DNA of 49,151 nt from Scytonema sp. UIC 10036 (GTDB lineage: Bacteria; Cyanobacteriota; Cyanobacteriia; Cyanobacteriales; Nostocaceae), in the NCBI RefSeq assembly GCF_009725235.1, contig NZ_WJFC01000087.1, forward strand, positions 1 through 49,151. The letters are read 5' to 3'. Of the stretch, positions 16,999-24,988 are shown piece after piece. A model generated the notes under the pieces. It had not been told where the DNA came from, made no database searches, and worked only from the letters and a program-made list of their open reading frames with translations. Numbering within the stretch: position 1 is the first letter of the stretch; each line of letters starts with the position of its first letter. Made by a program: the position numbers and the translations under genes.

Positions 16999-18042
16999 TT
17001 ATAATCCACAAATATCAAGCCTCTTAAATAGCCCTTTCATATTGTTAAGGTGGGTTTTCTTAATGGTTTGACCACTCGATGCAAAACTTCCATCAGCAGA
17101 GTCTACCTGGACTAACCAGCCAAGAGGAAGGTGTGCTTTGGGAGCATTTGACTCAATATTTTTTCTGTTCCAGGTTAACCAAAGTACATTATCCTCTTTT
17201 GAAAGCCAACCAACCCGACGAAAGAAAATATCAAGAGCCGTATCATTTTGGGACTGACTTTTAATAGTCTTCCAGACTTGATTCTGAATACGGAATCCAA
17301 AACGTCCATCACTATTTTCTTCCCAAAGTCTGTTTATTTTATTCAAATCTTCACAAGATATATTTTGTATAGACTCTGGAGTAAGGTAGCTAAATTTTGT
17401 CCGGTTGGCAGCTTGCAGCATAATGTCCGTCGTTTGCATATCAGCATCTGCCCAATTTTTCGTTTTCAAGAGCCATTGAAGGCGCGGATAACCTGCCTGC
17501 CAATACCCATAAATTTGAGTTACTCCTAATCCCAATAACAAAACTCCACCCGCAGTAAGTAAGGCTTTTTTCCATCTATTTTTTGGAATTGTAGGCAGTT
17601 TTGGAAGGGTAGTTTGTAATAATTTGGGTGAAGGTTTTTTCTCTTCTGTTTCCAATCCTTGCTCATCAAATTTAAGGTTAGGAAAAGATGGGGGGTATAG
17701 TTCGGGTGGCTTCTGTTGGTGAGAAGTTGTACTGGACAAAACTCCAAGGGCTAAAGCCCAAGACTCCACAGCCCAACGCGCAGTGTCCTCAGCAAAACCA
17801 AGATTCTCCTGAATGCGCTTGCTCAGTCTTGCTAACAAAACCTCTTGCGGTACGCTGTTTTTTGATGATAAAAGCTCCGCAGGCACTTTTTCTTTGAGGG
17901 TGCTGACCAAAATGAAGATTTCCCGTCGATGCTGTCCACAAAAATCGCGTAACAGTCCCTCTAAACGTAGGGGATCGTCGCACACTGAGCGACCATATTG
18001 AATAATAATTTCACAGAGTTTTTGTCTGGGTATATCATTCAT
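16999..18042 (-). CDS. ESWALALG-domain protein with GUN4 domain
   Basis: The shared N-terminal domain (IPRQKLCEIIIQYGRS, LLRDFCGQHRREI, AVESWALALG) is followed by a Pro/Lys-rich linker, one transmembrane helix (ALLTAGGVLLLGLGVTQIYG) and a C-terminal GUN4 domain (LQWLLKTKNWADADMQTTD, then CEDLNKINRLWEENSDGRFGF). GUN4 in photosynthetic organisms binds porphyrins and stimulates Mg-chelatase, but fusions to kinases and adaptors in cyanobacteria suggest a general ligand-sensing use. The helix would place GUN4 outside the cytoplasm. Its ATG overlaps the TGA of the preceding gene (ATGA), so the two are translationally coupled. Confidence 0.87.
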   Translation of the reverse strand: MNDIPRQKLCEIIIQYGRSVCDDPLRLEGLLRDFCGQHRREIFILVSTLKEKVPAELLSSKNSVPQEVLLARLSKRIQENLGFAEDTARWAVESWALALGVLSSTTSHQQKPPELYPPSFPNLKFDEQGLETEEKKPSPKLLQTTLPKLPTIPKNRWKKALLTAGGVLLLGLGVTQIYGYWQAGYPRLQWLLKTKNWADADMQTTDIMLQAANRTKFSYLTPESIQNISCEDLNKINRLWEENSDGRFGFRIQNQVWKTIKSQSQNDTALDIFFRRVGWLSKEDNVLWLTWNRKNIESNAPKAHLPLGWLVQVDSADGSFASSGQTIKKTHLNNMKGLFKRLDICGL

Positions 18043-19238
18043 GATCTGATTTCTCCTACAACTGAACCGAAGTTGATTTTTGTACCCGCAGCTAGTTTGA
18101 TGCTGCGCCCGGATTCAATTTGCTTTTGCTCGCCACTGGTGAGTGTTGCTGTCCAAACTCGGTGTGAGCAGTTTTTTAATCCCAAAATAGTTGGGTCTTG
18201 GGGGTTATTATTCACCTGTGCTACTACACCACCAGCTACTTGCGGTTCTAAACCGGGAATTTCTTTTCCCGTTAACTGCGCCCCATCGGTGAGGGGAATG
18301 TCCTGATATTTGACGTGCAAAGAAAAATGATGCGGGGGTTGAGGTACAGTTTTGGGGGAGTTTTGAGCAGATATGTTTGGTTGTGGTAAGGAATTGGCAG
18401 TGCAGAGAACAATTGTCACTGTTCCCAAGGTTTGTTTATCCCCTGGCTGAAGTGGATGGGTAGTGCCTGTTGGTATATCTTCACACAGGATTTGTCCTTG
18501 ATCAAGTTGGTAACGCAGCGCCATTGGTGGTGCATTATGGACGTAAATTGTGCAGAGATTGGGGTCGCCGCCAATACTGACAGGTTGAGAACCAAGGCTA
18601 ACTGTCCGTACTTCTCTGGGGTTGTAGTGAATTTGTAACCAAGCTTCTCGAAATGTGGCTTCGACGATCGCAATCATTAAACCAATGCAAAATCCAATCG
18701 CAGAAAAGCCAGTTAAACGACCTGTTATTAATGACGTATGATTGACAACGGCGAAGAAAACAAATAAACACCCACCTAATAAACCACCAGCTAAACCGCC
18801 TCCTAAACCACGCGATCGCCCTAAGTTGGGAATCCGAAAACTCAAGCCTAATCCCAGCAAGCCGCCAGCAATTCCCCAACAAATCACTCGTAAAAATTCT
18901 GTCGGTCCCACACTGAGGTATGTGTATTCGGCAATAGCACCAGCGATCGCACCGGCGACAAAACCCAGTAATACCCCATCTTGCAGGGCTTGCTGAATCT
19001 GCAACCCCCGTTTCAAATACTGAGCCGAGGCGATTAACAATGATACGGCAATGCCTGCACCAATGATGCCAAACCATAAACTAGAATGAATCATTTCCTC
19101 AATGAGCGAGTTTGAGCCACGGTAAACTCCCAGAAAAGGCTCACTCACTATGTCACCAATCGCACCACCAATTCCTCCCCAAATGGCAAACCGCAGTGCT
19201 TTATCAAATCGGGCAGTAATATTTTTGGCTAGTGTCAT
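18039..19238 (-). CDS. Multi-pass membrane protein with FHA-like region and kinase-shared C-terminal module
   Basis: A 399-residue protein. The N-terminal 200 residues hold about five or six Gly/Ala-rich transmembrane helices (for example GLGGGLAGGLLGGCLFVFFAV). A soluble middle part (PVSIGGDPNLCTIYVHNAPPMALRYQL) is similar to the start of an FHA fold but lacks the clear Ser-x-x-His core. The last 55 residues (PTILGLKNCSHRVWTAT to GTKINFGSVVGEIR) match the C-terminal module of the kinase at 12603-14213. This places the protein with the kinase in one pathway, probably at the membrane. Its stop overlaps the GUN4 gene's start by four bases. Confidence 0.75.
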   Translation of the reverse strand: MTLAKNITARFDKALRFAIWGGIGGAIGDIVSEPFLGVYRGSNSLIEEMIHSSLWFGIIGAGIAVSLLIASAQYLKRGLQIQQALQDGVLLGFVAGAIAGAIAEYTYLSVGPTEFLRVICWGIAGGLLGLGLSFRIPNLGRSRGLGGGLAGGLLGGCLFVFFAVVNHTSLITGRLTGFSAIGFCIGLMIAIVEATFREAWLQIHYNPREVRTVSLGSQPVSIGGDPNLCTIYVHNAPPMALRYQLDQGQILCEDIPTGTTHPLQPGDKQTLGTVTIVLCTANSLPQPNISAQNSPKTVPQPPHHFSLHVKYQDIPLTDGAQLTGKEIPGLEPQVAGGVVAQVNNNPQDPTILGLKNCSHRVWTATLTSGEQKQIESGRSIKLAAGTKINFGSVVGEIRS

Positions 19239-19274
19239 AGTTAAACCTCCAACATGGAAGAACTACAGCATGAT

Positions 19275-20612
19275 TTAGGGATAGTTCTGGGTATGAAAAC
19301 GAGTGGCTTGGTTTTGCGATCGCGTGGGTGAAAGTTGACGGGCTTTGAGGATAGCTGCCATGAGGAATGCGTAAGCCAAAACTCCTGCTACGGCTGTGAC
19401 TAATTTACCTATTGCATCTGATGCATTCCAAAGTGCGTGCAACCCTGATGCGGTTAGATAGCCAATTCCTAAGAGTTTCCAGCGTTTAGCAGGTTTCAGT
19501 ACACTTAAACCGATGAAATAACCGAAGTAACCACTGTATGCCATGTGTCCGGCGACTGAAGCGATAATTCTCGGAATTAATAACTGTATGCCGAACAGTT
19601 CTCCTGCTCCTTCTCCTGCTTGAGCAGCTACATTGTGAACTATCCCAGGTACATACTGTCCCAGAGTTTCCAAGAGGGTAAAACCAGCTGCAGAAGCTGT
19701 CCCCAATAAAATACCATCTAAGGGTTCCCACACGCCTATTCGCTCTCGCCAAGGTGATTTAAGTTGCGTTCCTAGCCACAGCAGGGCAAATACTGGCAAG
19801 GCTTTGAGTAATTCTTCCATTAAGCCTGCACCAAAAAACATCCTAAGTAGTACGGTAAAAAAATCTACGTTTTCACCTCTGGATATTTCACCTGGAAGGA
19901 TTTCACGAAAAACAAAGATAAATAAAGATAAAATTGGGCTAAGTAAAATCAAGATGGTGGACAAAGCTGAACCTGCTAGCAACCACCAAGGCTTAGGTTT
20001 GCCACTGAGTTTATATATAAAGTAGTAACCTGCAACAGTTAGATAGATTGCTAACAGAGCGTTGAAAGTTTGAGGTTGACCAATAGAACTAAACAATCCC
20101 ACCACTAAGAGAATTGTAATTACACCCGGTATCAGGTAAGCTTTCTTGAGTAAATCCTGCTTTGTGGAAACTATCGGAAAAATTTGGCTCAGGTGCAACG
20201 CCGAATCACTTTGTTGGATTGCCAAAGGACGCGCATGGGGGACTGGTGCATTGACATGACATTCAAAGATAAATTCGGGGCCATGCAAACCAAGTTTTAT
20301 GCGATCGCCTATTTGCAAAGTTTGACATCCTTGCAAGCGTTGACCGTTAACATAAGTGCCGTTAGCACTCCCCAAATCACAGACTTGCCAAAGAGGCATA
20401 CCACTTGTAGACTGAGACACCAAAGGGCGAATTTCTATATGTCGCCGAGAAACCCCTTTGTAATGTTTAGAGTCTAGCAAAATCTGACAACCAGCTTCGC
20501 GTCCAATGATAATTGATTGGTTGCTTGAAAGTGGATAATGAGTTTGTCCCTGTCCAGTGGCATTGGGGTATATTTGTTGTAAAAATGCTCTGTAATTTTG
20601 TGAGCCTGTCAT
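19275..20612 (-). CDS. FHA domain fused to PrsW-like intramembrane protease
   Basis: The N-terminal FHA domain (about residues 25-105 from this start) has IIIGREAGCQILL, GVSRRHIEIRPL and CDLGSANGTYVNGQRL, including the conserved Gly-Arg, Ser-Arg-Arg-His and Asn-Gly that bind phosphothreonine. The C-terminal part has about eight transmembrane helices with PrsW motifs: GLMEELLKALPVF (Glu-Glu), ASAAGFTLLETLGQ (Glu), VAGHMAYSG (His) and SGLHALWNASD (His). PrsW is a membrane metalloprotease that cuts anti-sigma factors. The fusion suggests proteolysis controlled by a phosphorylated partner, presumably made by the local kinase. The start at 20612 (MTGSQNYRAF) aligns with the next FHA paralogue; a Met at 20648 also exists. 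Confidence 0.85.
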   Translation of the reverse strand: MTGSQNYRAFLQQIYPNATGQGQTHYPLSSNQSIIIGREAGCQILLDSKHYKGVSRRHIEIRPLVSQSTSGMPLWQVCDLGSANGTYVNGQRLQGCQTLQIGDRIKLGLHGPEFIFECHVNAPVPHARPLAIQQSDSALHLSQIFPIVSTKQDLLKKAYLIPGVITILLVVGLFSSIGQPQTFNALLAIYLTVAGYYFIYKLSGKPKPWWLLAGSALSTILILLSPILSLFIFVFREILPGEISRGENVDFFTVLLRMFFGAGLMEELLKALPVFALLWLGTQLKSPWRERIGVWEPLDGILLGTASAAGFTLLETLGQYVPGIVHNVAAQAGEGAGELFGIQLLIPRIIASVAGHMAYSGYFGYFIGLSVLKPAKRWKLLGIGYLTASGLHALWNASDAIGKLVTAVAGVLAYAFLMAAILKARQLSPTRSQNQATRFHTQNYP

Positions 20613-20668
20613 GGTTAGTAATTCAAAATTGGAATAACCTACAAACATTTATTCGTGCAGTAGTTAAG

Positions 20669-21646
20669 TTAACGTTCAAAGGACATCACTTTAACCTGTG
20701 ATCTGACATTTCGAGGCGGTAATTCAAACCAAACTGTACTTTTTGTGCCTGCTGTCCACTGTTGGGGGTCTGGTTTATAATGAAGACCCTTAGGGTTAGC
20801 GACTTGATTACCTTGTGCATCATAAAAATGCACTACAAATTTGACTTCTGAAGTAGAAAAATTACCCTTTGCTTCTACATCAGAAACTAAAATATCTGCT
20901 TGATGTTCCTCTCCTGAGGATTTGTTTGTAATTGTCACATCTTCGTGACGTTTGGGATCGCCAACGTTAAAGTACCGATCAAATACTTCTGCTCCTTTTA
21001 CAATCACACCTGAATTTTCTTGAGTAGAAGTTGTTGCTGGTGCTGGTTCCTGTGTTTGTCCCGAAGATGCAGTAGTTGGGCGTGAAGTTATCTGTGGTGT
21101 AGGCCGATAATTATTAATTAAATAGATCACAGCAATGCCAGCAGCAATTCCTGCTAAGGTTTTCCAAAGAATAGAATTGGGTTGTGACGGTGGCGGGACT
21201 GCTGTTGGATAAGTTGGAGGAGGCGAAGAGCCATACTCATATACTGTGGGTGGCGCAAGCTGAGGATCTGGTAATGGCATCACCCCATAAGCAGACTGAC
21301 ATTCAAAGATAAATTCGGGACCATGTTGACCAAGTTTGATGCGATCGCCTACTTGCAAACTGTGACATCCTTGTAATAGCTGACCATTAACATAAGTACC
21401 GTTTGCACTGCCCAAATCACAAATCTGAAAAAGCGGTAAACCGTTGGCACAGTTAGATCCTAATGGACGAATTTCTGCATGGCGACGAGAAACCCCTTGA
21501 TAATGTGCGGAATTTAGCACAATTTGACAGTTTGGCTCTCGTCCAATTACTGTTACTTGATTGGGTAAAATTTGATATTGAGCTTGTCCAGTAATAGGAG
21601 GGGAAATTTGTTTTAAGCAAGCCTTGAATTGATTTTGTACTGCCAT
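20669..21646 (-). CDS. FHA-domain membrane protein with unknown extracytoplasmic domain
   Basis: The N-terminal FHA domain is a close paralogue of the one in the PrsW fusion (TVIGREPNCQIVL, GVSRRHAEIRPLG, CDLGSANGTYVNGQLL), with phosphothreonine-binding residues kept. A Pro-rich linker leads to a single transmembrane helix (LAGIAAGIAVIYLINNY), a Thr/Ser/Gln spacer and a C-terminal beta-rich domain of about 110 residues (FDRYFNVGDPKRHEDVTI through WFELPPRNVRSQVKVMSF). This fits a receptor with inside phosphopeptide recognition and an outside sensing domain. The C-terminal domain was not recognised. It sits between the zinc-ribbon gene and the PrsW fusion. Confidence 0.82.
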   Translation of the reverse strand: MAVQNQFKACLKQISPPITGQAQYQILPNQVTVIGREPNCQIVLNSAHYQGVSRRHAEIRPLGSNCANGLPLFQICDLGSANGTYVNGQLLQGCHSLQVGDRIKLGQHGPEFIFECQSAYGVMPLPDPQLAPPTVYEYGSSPPPTYPTAVPPPSQPNSILWKTLAGIAAGIAVIYLINNYRPTPQITSRPTTASSGQTQEPAPATTSTQENSGVIVKGAEVFDRYFNVGDPKRHEDVTITNKSSGEEHQADILVSDVEAKGNFSTSEVKFVVHFYDAQGNQVANPKGLHYKPDPQQWTAGTKSTVWFELPPRNVRSQVKVMSFER

Positions 21647-21664
21647 AATATTTGCCTCTTAACG

Positions 21665-21817
21665 TCAAGTTGGGTTCCCTTCATCAGAAGGGCATGTAAG
21701 GTTTAATGTATAATCACCATCATTGTCGGGAAAAGAAATATTGGCCTTCATTGGTAAGGAAGGTTTTACATACTGGACAATGATTTTGTGGAGTTCTTCT
21801 CGTGGTATATCGTTCAA
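21665..21817 (-). pseudogene. Vestigial ESWALALG-domain gene with TTG start
   Basis: A 50-residue frame beginning NDIPREELHKIIVQY, which matches the first 17 residues of the shared N-terminal domain, then changing to an unrelated tail ending CPSDEGNPT. The TTG that would start it overlaps the TGA of the TerY_C-like gene (TTGA), copying the ATGA coupling seen elsewhere in the locus. It is best read as the remains of a sixth domain copy after an internal deletion, though a short translated peptide cannot be excluded. Confidence 0.6.
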
Positions 21818-22173
21818 AGGTCTTTTCCCACACTCAAGTTTTTGATTGAACCGCTAATTTCTGTTTTGCATCCACACCAGGGGCAAGTATGAGTTGTGCG
21901 CTTTCCATCCCAGCAAGCGACTTTGCCACAGGAGCCGCACTTCACAAAACTTGATTCTTCGCAGTGAGGACAGCCAGGGTAGGCTGCATCAATCTCAAAG
22001 CTGCCAGCAATTTCACTGCGGTCATAACCTTCTCGCTTGGCTGCTGCTTCTTTGATGGCAAATGCCCAATCTGCAACCCAATGTTGGGAGGATTTTTCTT
22101 CAACACGAATACCGAAGCCTTGTTTGGAGTGGCTGCATCTTGCCATGACAATGACGACTTTTGGATGAGCCAT
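21814..22173 (-). CDS. TerY_C-like zinc-ribbon protein
   Basis: A 119-residue protein. Residues 1-70 form a small domain (VVIVMARCSHSKQGFGIRVEE, WVADWAFAIKEAAAKREGY). The rest is a double zinc ribbon with CPHCEESSFVKCGSCGKVACWDGKRT compressed into two CxxC pairs, then CPWCGC. The pattern fits the metal-binding domain that follows the vWA domain in many TerY proteins. Here it is a separate gene, while the vWA protein about 1.3 kb upstream ends shortly after its vWA domain, so the two may act together. It lies 29 bp after the PP2C gene in the same direction. Confidence 0.75.
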   Translation of the reverse strand: MAHPKVVIVMARCSHSKQGFGIRVEEKSSQHWVADWAFAIKEAAAKREGYDRSEIAGSFEIDAAYPGCPHCEESSFVKCGSCGKVACWDGKRTTHTCPWCGCKTEISGSIKNLSVGKDL

Positions 22174-22202
22174 TGGTTTGCTACTGGTGATAATTTTTAT
22201 CG

Positions 22203-23462
22203 TTACCTTTGTCTATTTTGCTGGGAGGTTGTTTGTGGTTTTGCTACTGGCTGCTTGTTTTGATTTTGAGTTAGTTTTTGTAATTGCTCTTGGGTATTTT
22301 GCAAACTCTGTTGTACGTCAGTTAAATGCTGTTCAAAGGCTTTTTGCTGTTTTTCTAGATGATTTATGCGAAAAAAAAGCAAGGAGCTAAAGGCGATGTT
22401 AGCGATCGCTAAAAAAAAAGCCACAATTAATAACTGCCCGTGTCGAGAAACCACCTTGCTCAGTGAATTATGTTTACTACCTAAATGACTGATTTTAGTG
22501 TCAAAATCTGAGACATTTTTTTCTAAGCTATTCATACGCTTTAATTCCTCATCTTTATAACCCTGCTCAACTCGGCTGATGATGCCGAGTGTAATGTCGT
22601 CTCCACTACCACCAGAGGAAGTCTCTTTCAGGAATTCTTCTAGTTTTCGCGCTACCCGCTCAGTTCCTTCCCCTCGGATCATCCGCAGATAATCTTGACC
22701 AATTTTAAGAAATTCTTCCTCTGTGGAATAGGAATTGGCATAGCCATCTGTAGATACCAGGATCAAAGCTGGCATCTTGTCTGCTTCCCCTTGGGGATAT
22801 TGCTGCAAAACAATTTGAAACTCTTTCCAAGCATCAGGCATACAAAGTGAGGTGGTTTCGTTGGCTATTAGCCTGGGATCTCGCTGTATAGGTCGAGTGA
22901 CTTTGCTTTTGGAGTCCACACAAAGAATGTCACCATCACCCAGTTGCAAGTAAAGAATGAAGGAGTCTGTCACCAAAACAACTAAGAGAGTGGCTCCATA
23001 GGCAATTTCGGGATGTTTCTGAATGGCAGCAACAGCTGGCTGACCATCTTTTTCTACAACTCGCTGCCATGCTTGGTCGGTATCGGACGCTGGGTTTTCT
23101 TGCCAGTGCTTCTTAATTGCTTCCTTCCAATCACGCACTAGTTTTTGAGGCAACCAGAAATTTTGAGCTATGTCTTTGATGGCGATCGCTTTATCCCGTT
23201 CTTTCCCTAAATCACCCTCGACAAACAACTCCCTGAAGACTCTTGTCGCTGTGTCAACTGCAACTTTTGCACCTATATCACTGCGAAAATTTCTCGGACT
23301 GCCATGCCCATCGGAGACTGCCAGAATTAATGGTGGCCCTTTGCCTAAATTTGGATACCACTGGATAGCATCCTGGTTAGGTAGGTTAGTCCGCTCATGG
23401 GAGGCTCCTAGAACTGATGCACCGATGCATCGCCATTCTGGTGTGTCTATTCTGTTTTCCAT
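22203..23462 (-). CDS. PP2C-type protein phosphatase with C-terminal membrane anchor
   Basis: The phosphatase of the TerY-P triad, expected to reverse the kinase's phosphorylations. The metal-binding motifs are present: LAVSDGHGSPRN (Asp-Gly), LVSTDGYANSY and GSGGDDITLGI (Asp-Asp). The catalytic domain covers residues 1-290. A helical linker, a transmembrane helix (LLIVAFFLAIANIAFSSLLFF, about 346-366) and a coiled coil with heptad Leu/Gln (HLTDVQQSLQNTQEQL) complete the 419 residues. The phosphatase is thus tethered to the membrane beside the FHA receptors. Its start lies 12 bp after the vWA gene's stop, a tight operon arrangement. Confidence 0.88.
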   Translation of the reverse strand: MENRIDTPEWRCIGASVLGASHERTNLPNQDAIQWYPNLGKGPPLILAVSDGHGSPRNFRSDIGAKVAVDTATRVFRELFVEGDLGKERDKAIAIKDIAQNFWLPQKLVRDWKEAIKKHWQENPASDTDQAWQRVVEKDGQPAVAAIQKHPEIAYGATLLVVLVTDSFILYLQLGDGDILCVDSKSKVTRPIQRDPRLIANETTSLCMPDAWKEFQIVLQQYPQGEADKMPALILVSTDGYANSYSTEEEFLKIGQDYLRMIRGEGTERVARKLEEFLKETSSGGSGDDITLGIISRVEQGYKDEELKRMNSLEKNVSDFDTKISHLGSKHNSLSKVVSRHGQLLIVAFFLAIANIAFSSLLFFRINHLEKQQKAFEQHLTDVQQSLQNTQEQLQKLTQNQNKQPVAKPQTTSQQNRQR

Positions 23463-23474
23463 AGAGTTCCTCCT

Positions 23475-24179
23475 CTACCACACATCCGCGCCTATATCAA
23501 CCACCGTTTCCGGAACTAGAGGGATTGGGACATTCATCGACGATGCCATAGCACCCTGTTGTTGACTAGCTGGAGAAGAGGCAGACTTCACAACTGCGGT
23601 AGAAACCCATCGAATCCGCTTGACTAGATCGTCAGGATTGTTGGCAGGAAGGGGTTTGAGTTCGGGGTTACCAATAAATTTCTGCAACACTTCATAATCT
23701 GCATCTTGTCCCACTGCGATCGCAATTCGCACTGCTTTCTTTCCCCAGGGTTGTTCCATGAGTTTTTTGAGTCCACTGCCAAAATCGTCAGTGGGTTGGC
23801 CATCAGAAATCAGCACTAAAACTGGGGGTAAAGCGCGATCAGTCATGGGCGGTATCTTTAGCTGTTCTGCCACCAAAGACAGTGCTTTACCCATATCCGT
23901 CACTCCATCAGCAGTCAAATCTGTCCATTCAAAATTCTCTACAGGTGTGGGTTGAGAAACATGCCACTGCGCTCCATCAGAGAACTTGATAGCGCGAACT
24001 AATACCTGTGCATTGGCGTTATCGTCCGCAGCCTCTCGCATTAATGGTATTGTTTGTCTGATGGCATTATTTAAACTCTGGATTTTCCCGCCAACAGACA
24101 TTGAGCCAGAACAGTCGCAAATCCAAACAAAGTGCAATGGGCGAGTTGATAATTCGCCTCCAGGTCTCGTACCTGCCAT
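23475..24179 (-). CDS. TerY-like von Willebrand factor A protein
   Basis: A 234-residue vWA-domain protein. The metal-ion-dependent adhesion site is intact: DCSGSMS at residues 22-28, the Thr in DGVTDMGKAL, and the Asp in LISDGQPTDDFG. The first residues (STRPLHFVWICDCSGS) match TerY. TerY proteins belong to the tellurite-resistance-linked group and form conserved triads with PP2C and a kinase; the triad is proposed to couple metal-dependent binding to phospho-signalling. The usual C-terminal zinc domain is missing and may be supplied by the gene at 21814-22173. It is the first gene of a tight unit with PP2C downstream. Confidence 0.87.
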   Translation of the reverse strand: MAGTRPGGELSTRPLHFVWICDCSGSMSVGGKIQSLNNAIRQTIPLMREAADDNANAQVLVRAIKFSDGAQWHVSQPTPVENFEWTDLTADGVTDMGKALSLVAEQLKIPPMTDRALPPVLVLISDGQPTDDFGSGLKKLMEQPWGKKAVRIAIAVGQDADYEVLQKFIGNPELKPLPANNPDDLVKRIRWVSTAVVKSASSPASQQQGAMASSMNVPIPLVPETVVDIGADVW

Positions 24180-24483
24180 ACTCTATGCCTCCTTTATCAA
24201 AATTTCTATTTTTTATTTCTGACAAATCTCCTAGGTAATCGTTTTAGGTATATCCTCTCAGAAGCCATATTTTATAACAATAACTGAGCAACATTTTTTA
24301 ACTTGTAACTTGACTGTTTAATTGTCAAAATTAATGACAAGAATTCATGTTGAATATTTCCCCAAAAGATAAATTTGGAGATTGACAATCAATGATAAAG
24401 ACAAATTTGTGAGGAACTTGTGAGGATGAAACCAATTCAGAGTTATATTGCAATCATTTCCTTCTCCTCTGCTCCCAGAGCAT
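24180..24483. other. Intergenic region (304 bp) upstream of the vWA gene
   Basis: No gene is seen. It contains the best 11-bp tandem repeat of the window at 24405-24426, about 225 bp upstream of the vWA start, and is otherwise AT-rich. It is presumably the promoter region of the vWA-PP2C-zinc-ribbon unit. Confidence 0.5.
24405..24426 (-). promoter_or_regulatory. 11-bp tandem direct repeat upstream of vWA unit
   Basis: Units ATTTGTGAGGA and ACTTGTGAGGA differ at one base and abut without a gap. This is the cleanest copy of the repeat. One helical turn between half-sites suits an OmpR/PhoB-type dimer. Confidence 0.55.
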
Positions 24484-24933
24484 TTATTTTTTCACTTGTC
24501 CATCAGGATGGAAACAGGGATTTATGCAAGATAAGGACAAGAAAAATGTAAAGTTTGGTTGCTGCTTAATGAGGAAACAGGGAAAAAGAGATGGAAACAA
24601 GCGTGCAACTTGATTCACTTGACAAGAAAAAGTTACTCCTAATACCAGCGCCCACGATTCCACAGCCCAACGGGCAGCATCAGCAGCAAGCCCTACATCA
24701 GACTCTAATTTTTTCGTCAGCTTGGTCAATATAACTTCCTGTGGTAAGTTTGATGACCTCAGCAATTCATTGACAATTCCTTGTTTCAGGGCTGTCACTA
24801 ACACAGATATTTCCTTTCGATACTGACCGCAAAAATCTCGCAACAATGCTTCACAGAGTTTTAGATCATCATAAATAGAGCGACCATACTGAATAATAAT
24901 TTCATGCAGTTTTTCTCTTGGTAGATCGTTCAT
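24484..24933 (-). CDS. Stand-alone ESWALALG-domain protein
   Basis: Residues 1-103 are the shared domain (LPREKLHEIIIQYGRS, LLRDFCGQYRKEISVLV, AVESWALVLG), with nearly every conserved position kept. The remaining 45 residues (CQVNQVARLFPSLF and onward) are Phe/Cys/Pro-rich, unlike any output domain here, and their DNA overlaps regulatory copy B, so the frame probably reads into formerly non-coding sequence after losing its C-terminus. A free domain could still act as a competitor or bridge. It lies between the TPR-Hsp70 and vWA genes. Confidence 0.75.
   Translation of the reverse strand: MNDLPREKLHEIIIQYGRSIYDDLKLCEALLRDFCGQYRKEISVLVTALKQGIVNELLRSSNLPQEVILTKLTKKLESDVGLAADAARWAVESWALVLGVTFSCQVNQVARLFPSLFPCFLIKQQPNFTFFLSLSCINPCFHPDGQVKK
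24488..24528 (-). promoter_or_regulatory. Three-box element, copy B
   Basis: On the minus strand TGCATAA, CCTG and AGTG occur with the same 21- and 11-bp offsets as the other copies. It overlaps the end of the stand-alone domain gene and lies about 310 bp upstream of the vWA gene. Similarity with copy A extends well outside the boxes. Confidence 0.5.
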
Positions 24934-24988
24934 AAAAAAATAAATACTCTATTGTTAGTTCAAATAAATATTAAGAAATTATGGACTT

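Noticed and set aside
18598..19077. A 159-codon frame on the minus strand inside the membrane/FHA-like gene
   Set aside because: It is an alternative frame of a gene with strong domain evidence, rich in Arg/Cys/Trp as expected for a shifted frame, and has no family match.
22178..22390. A plus-strand frame across the end of the PP2C gene
   Set aside because: It is antisense to the membrane anchor and coiled coil of PP2C; the hydrophobic look comes from the complement of the anchor.
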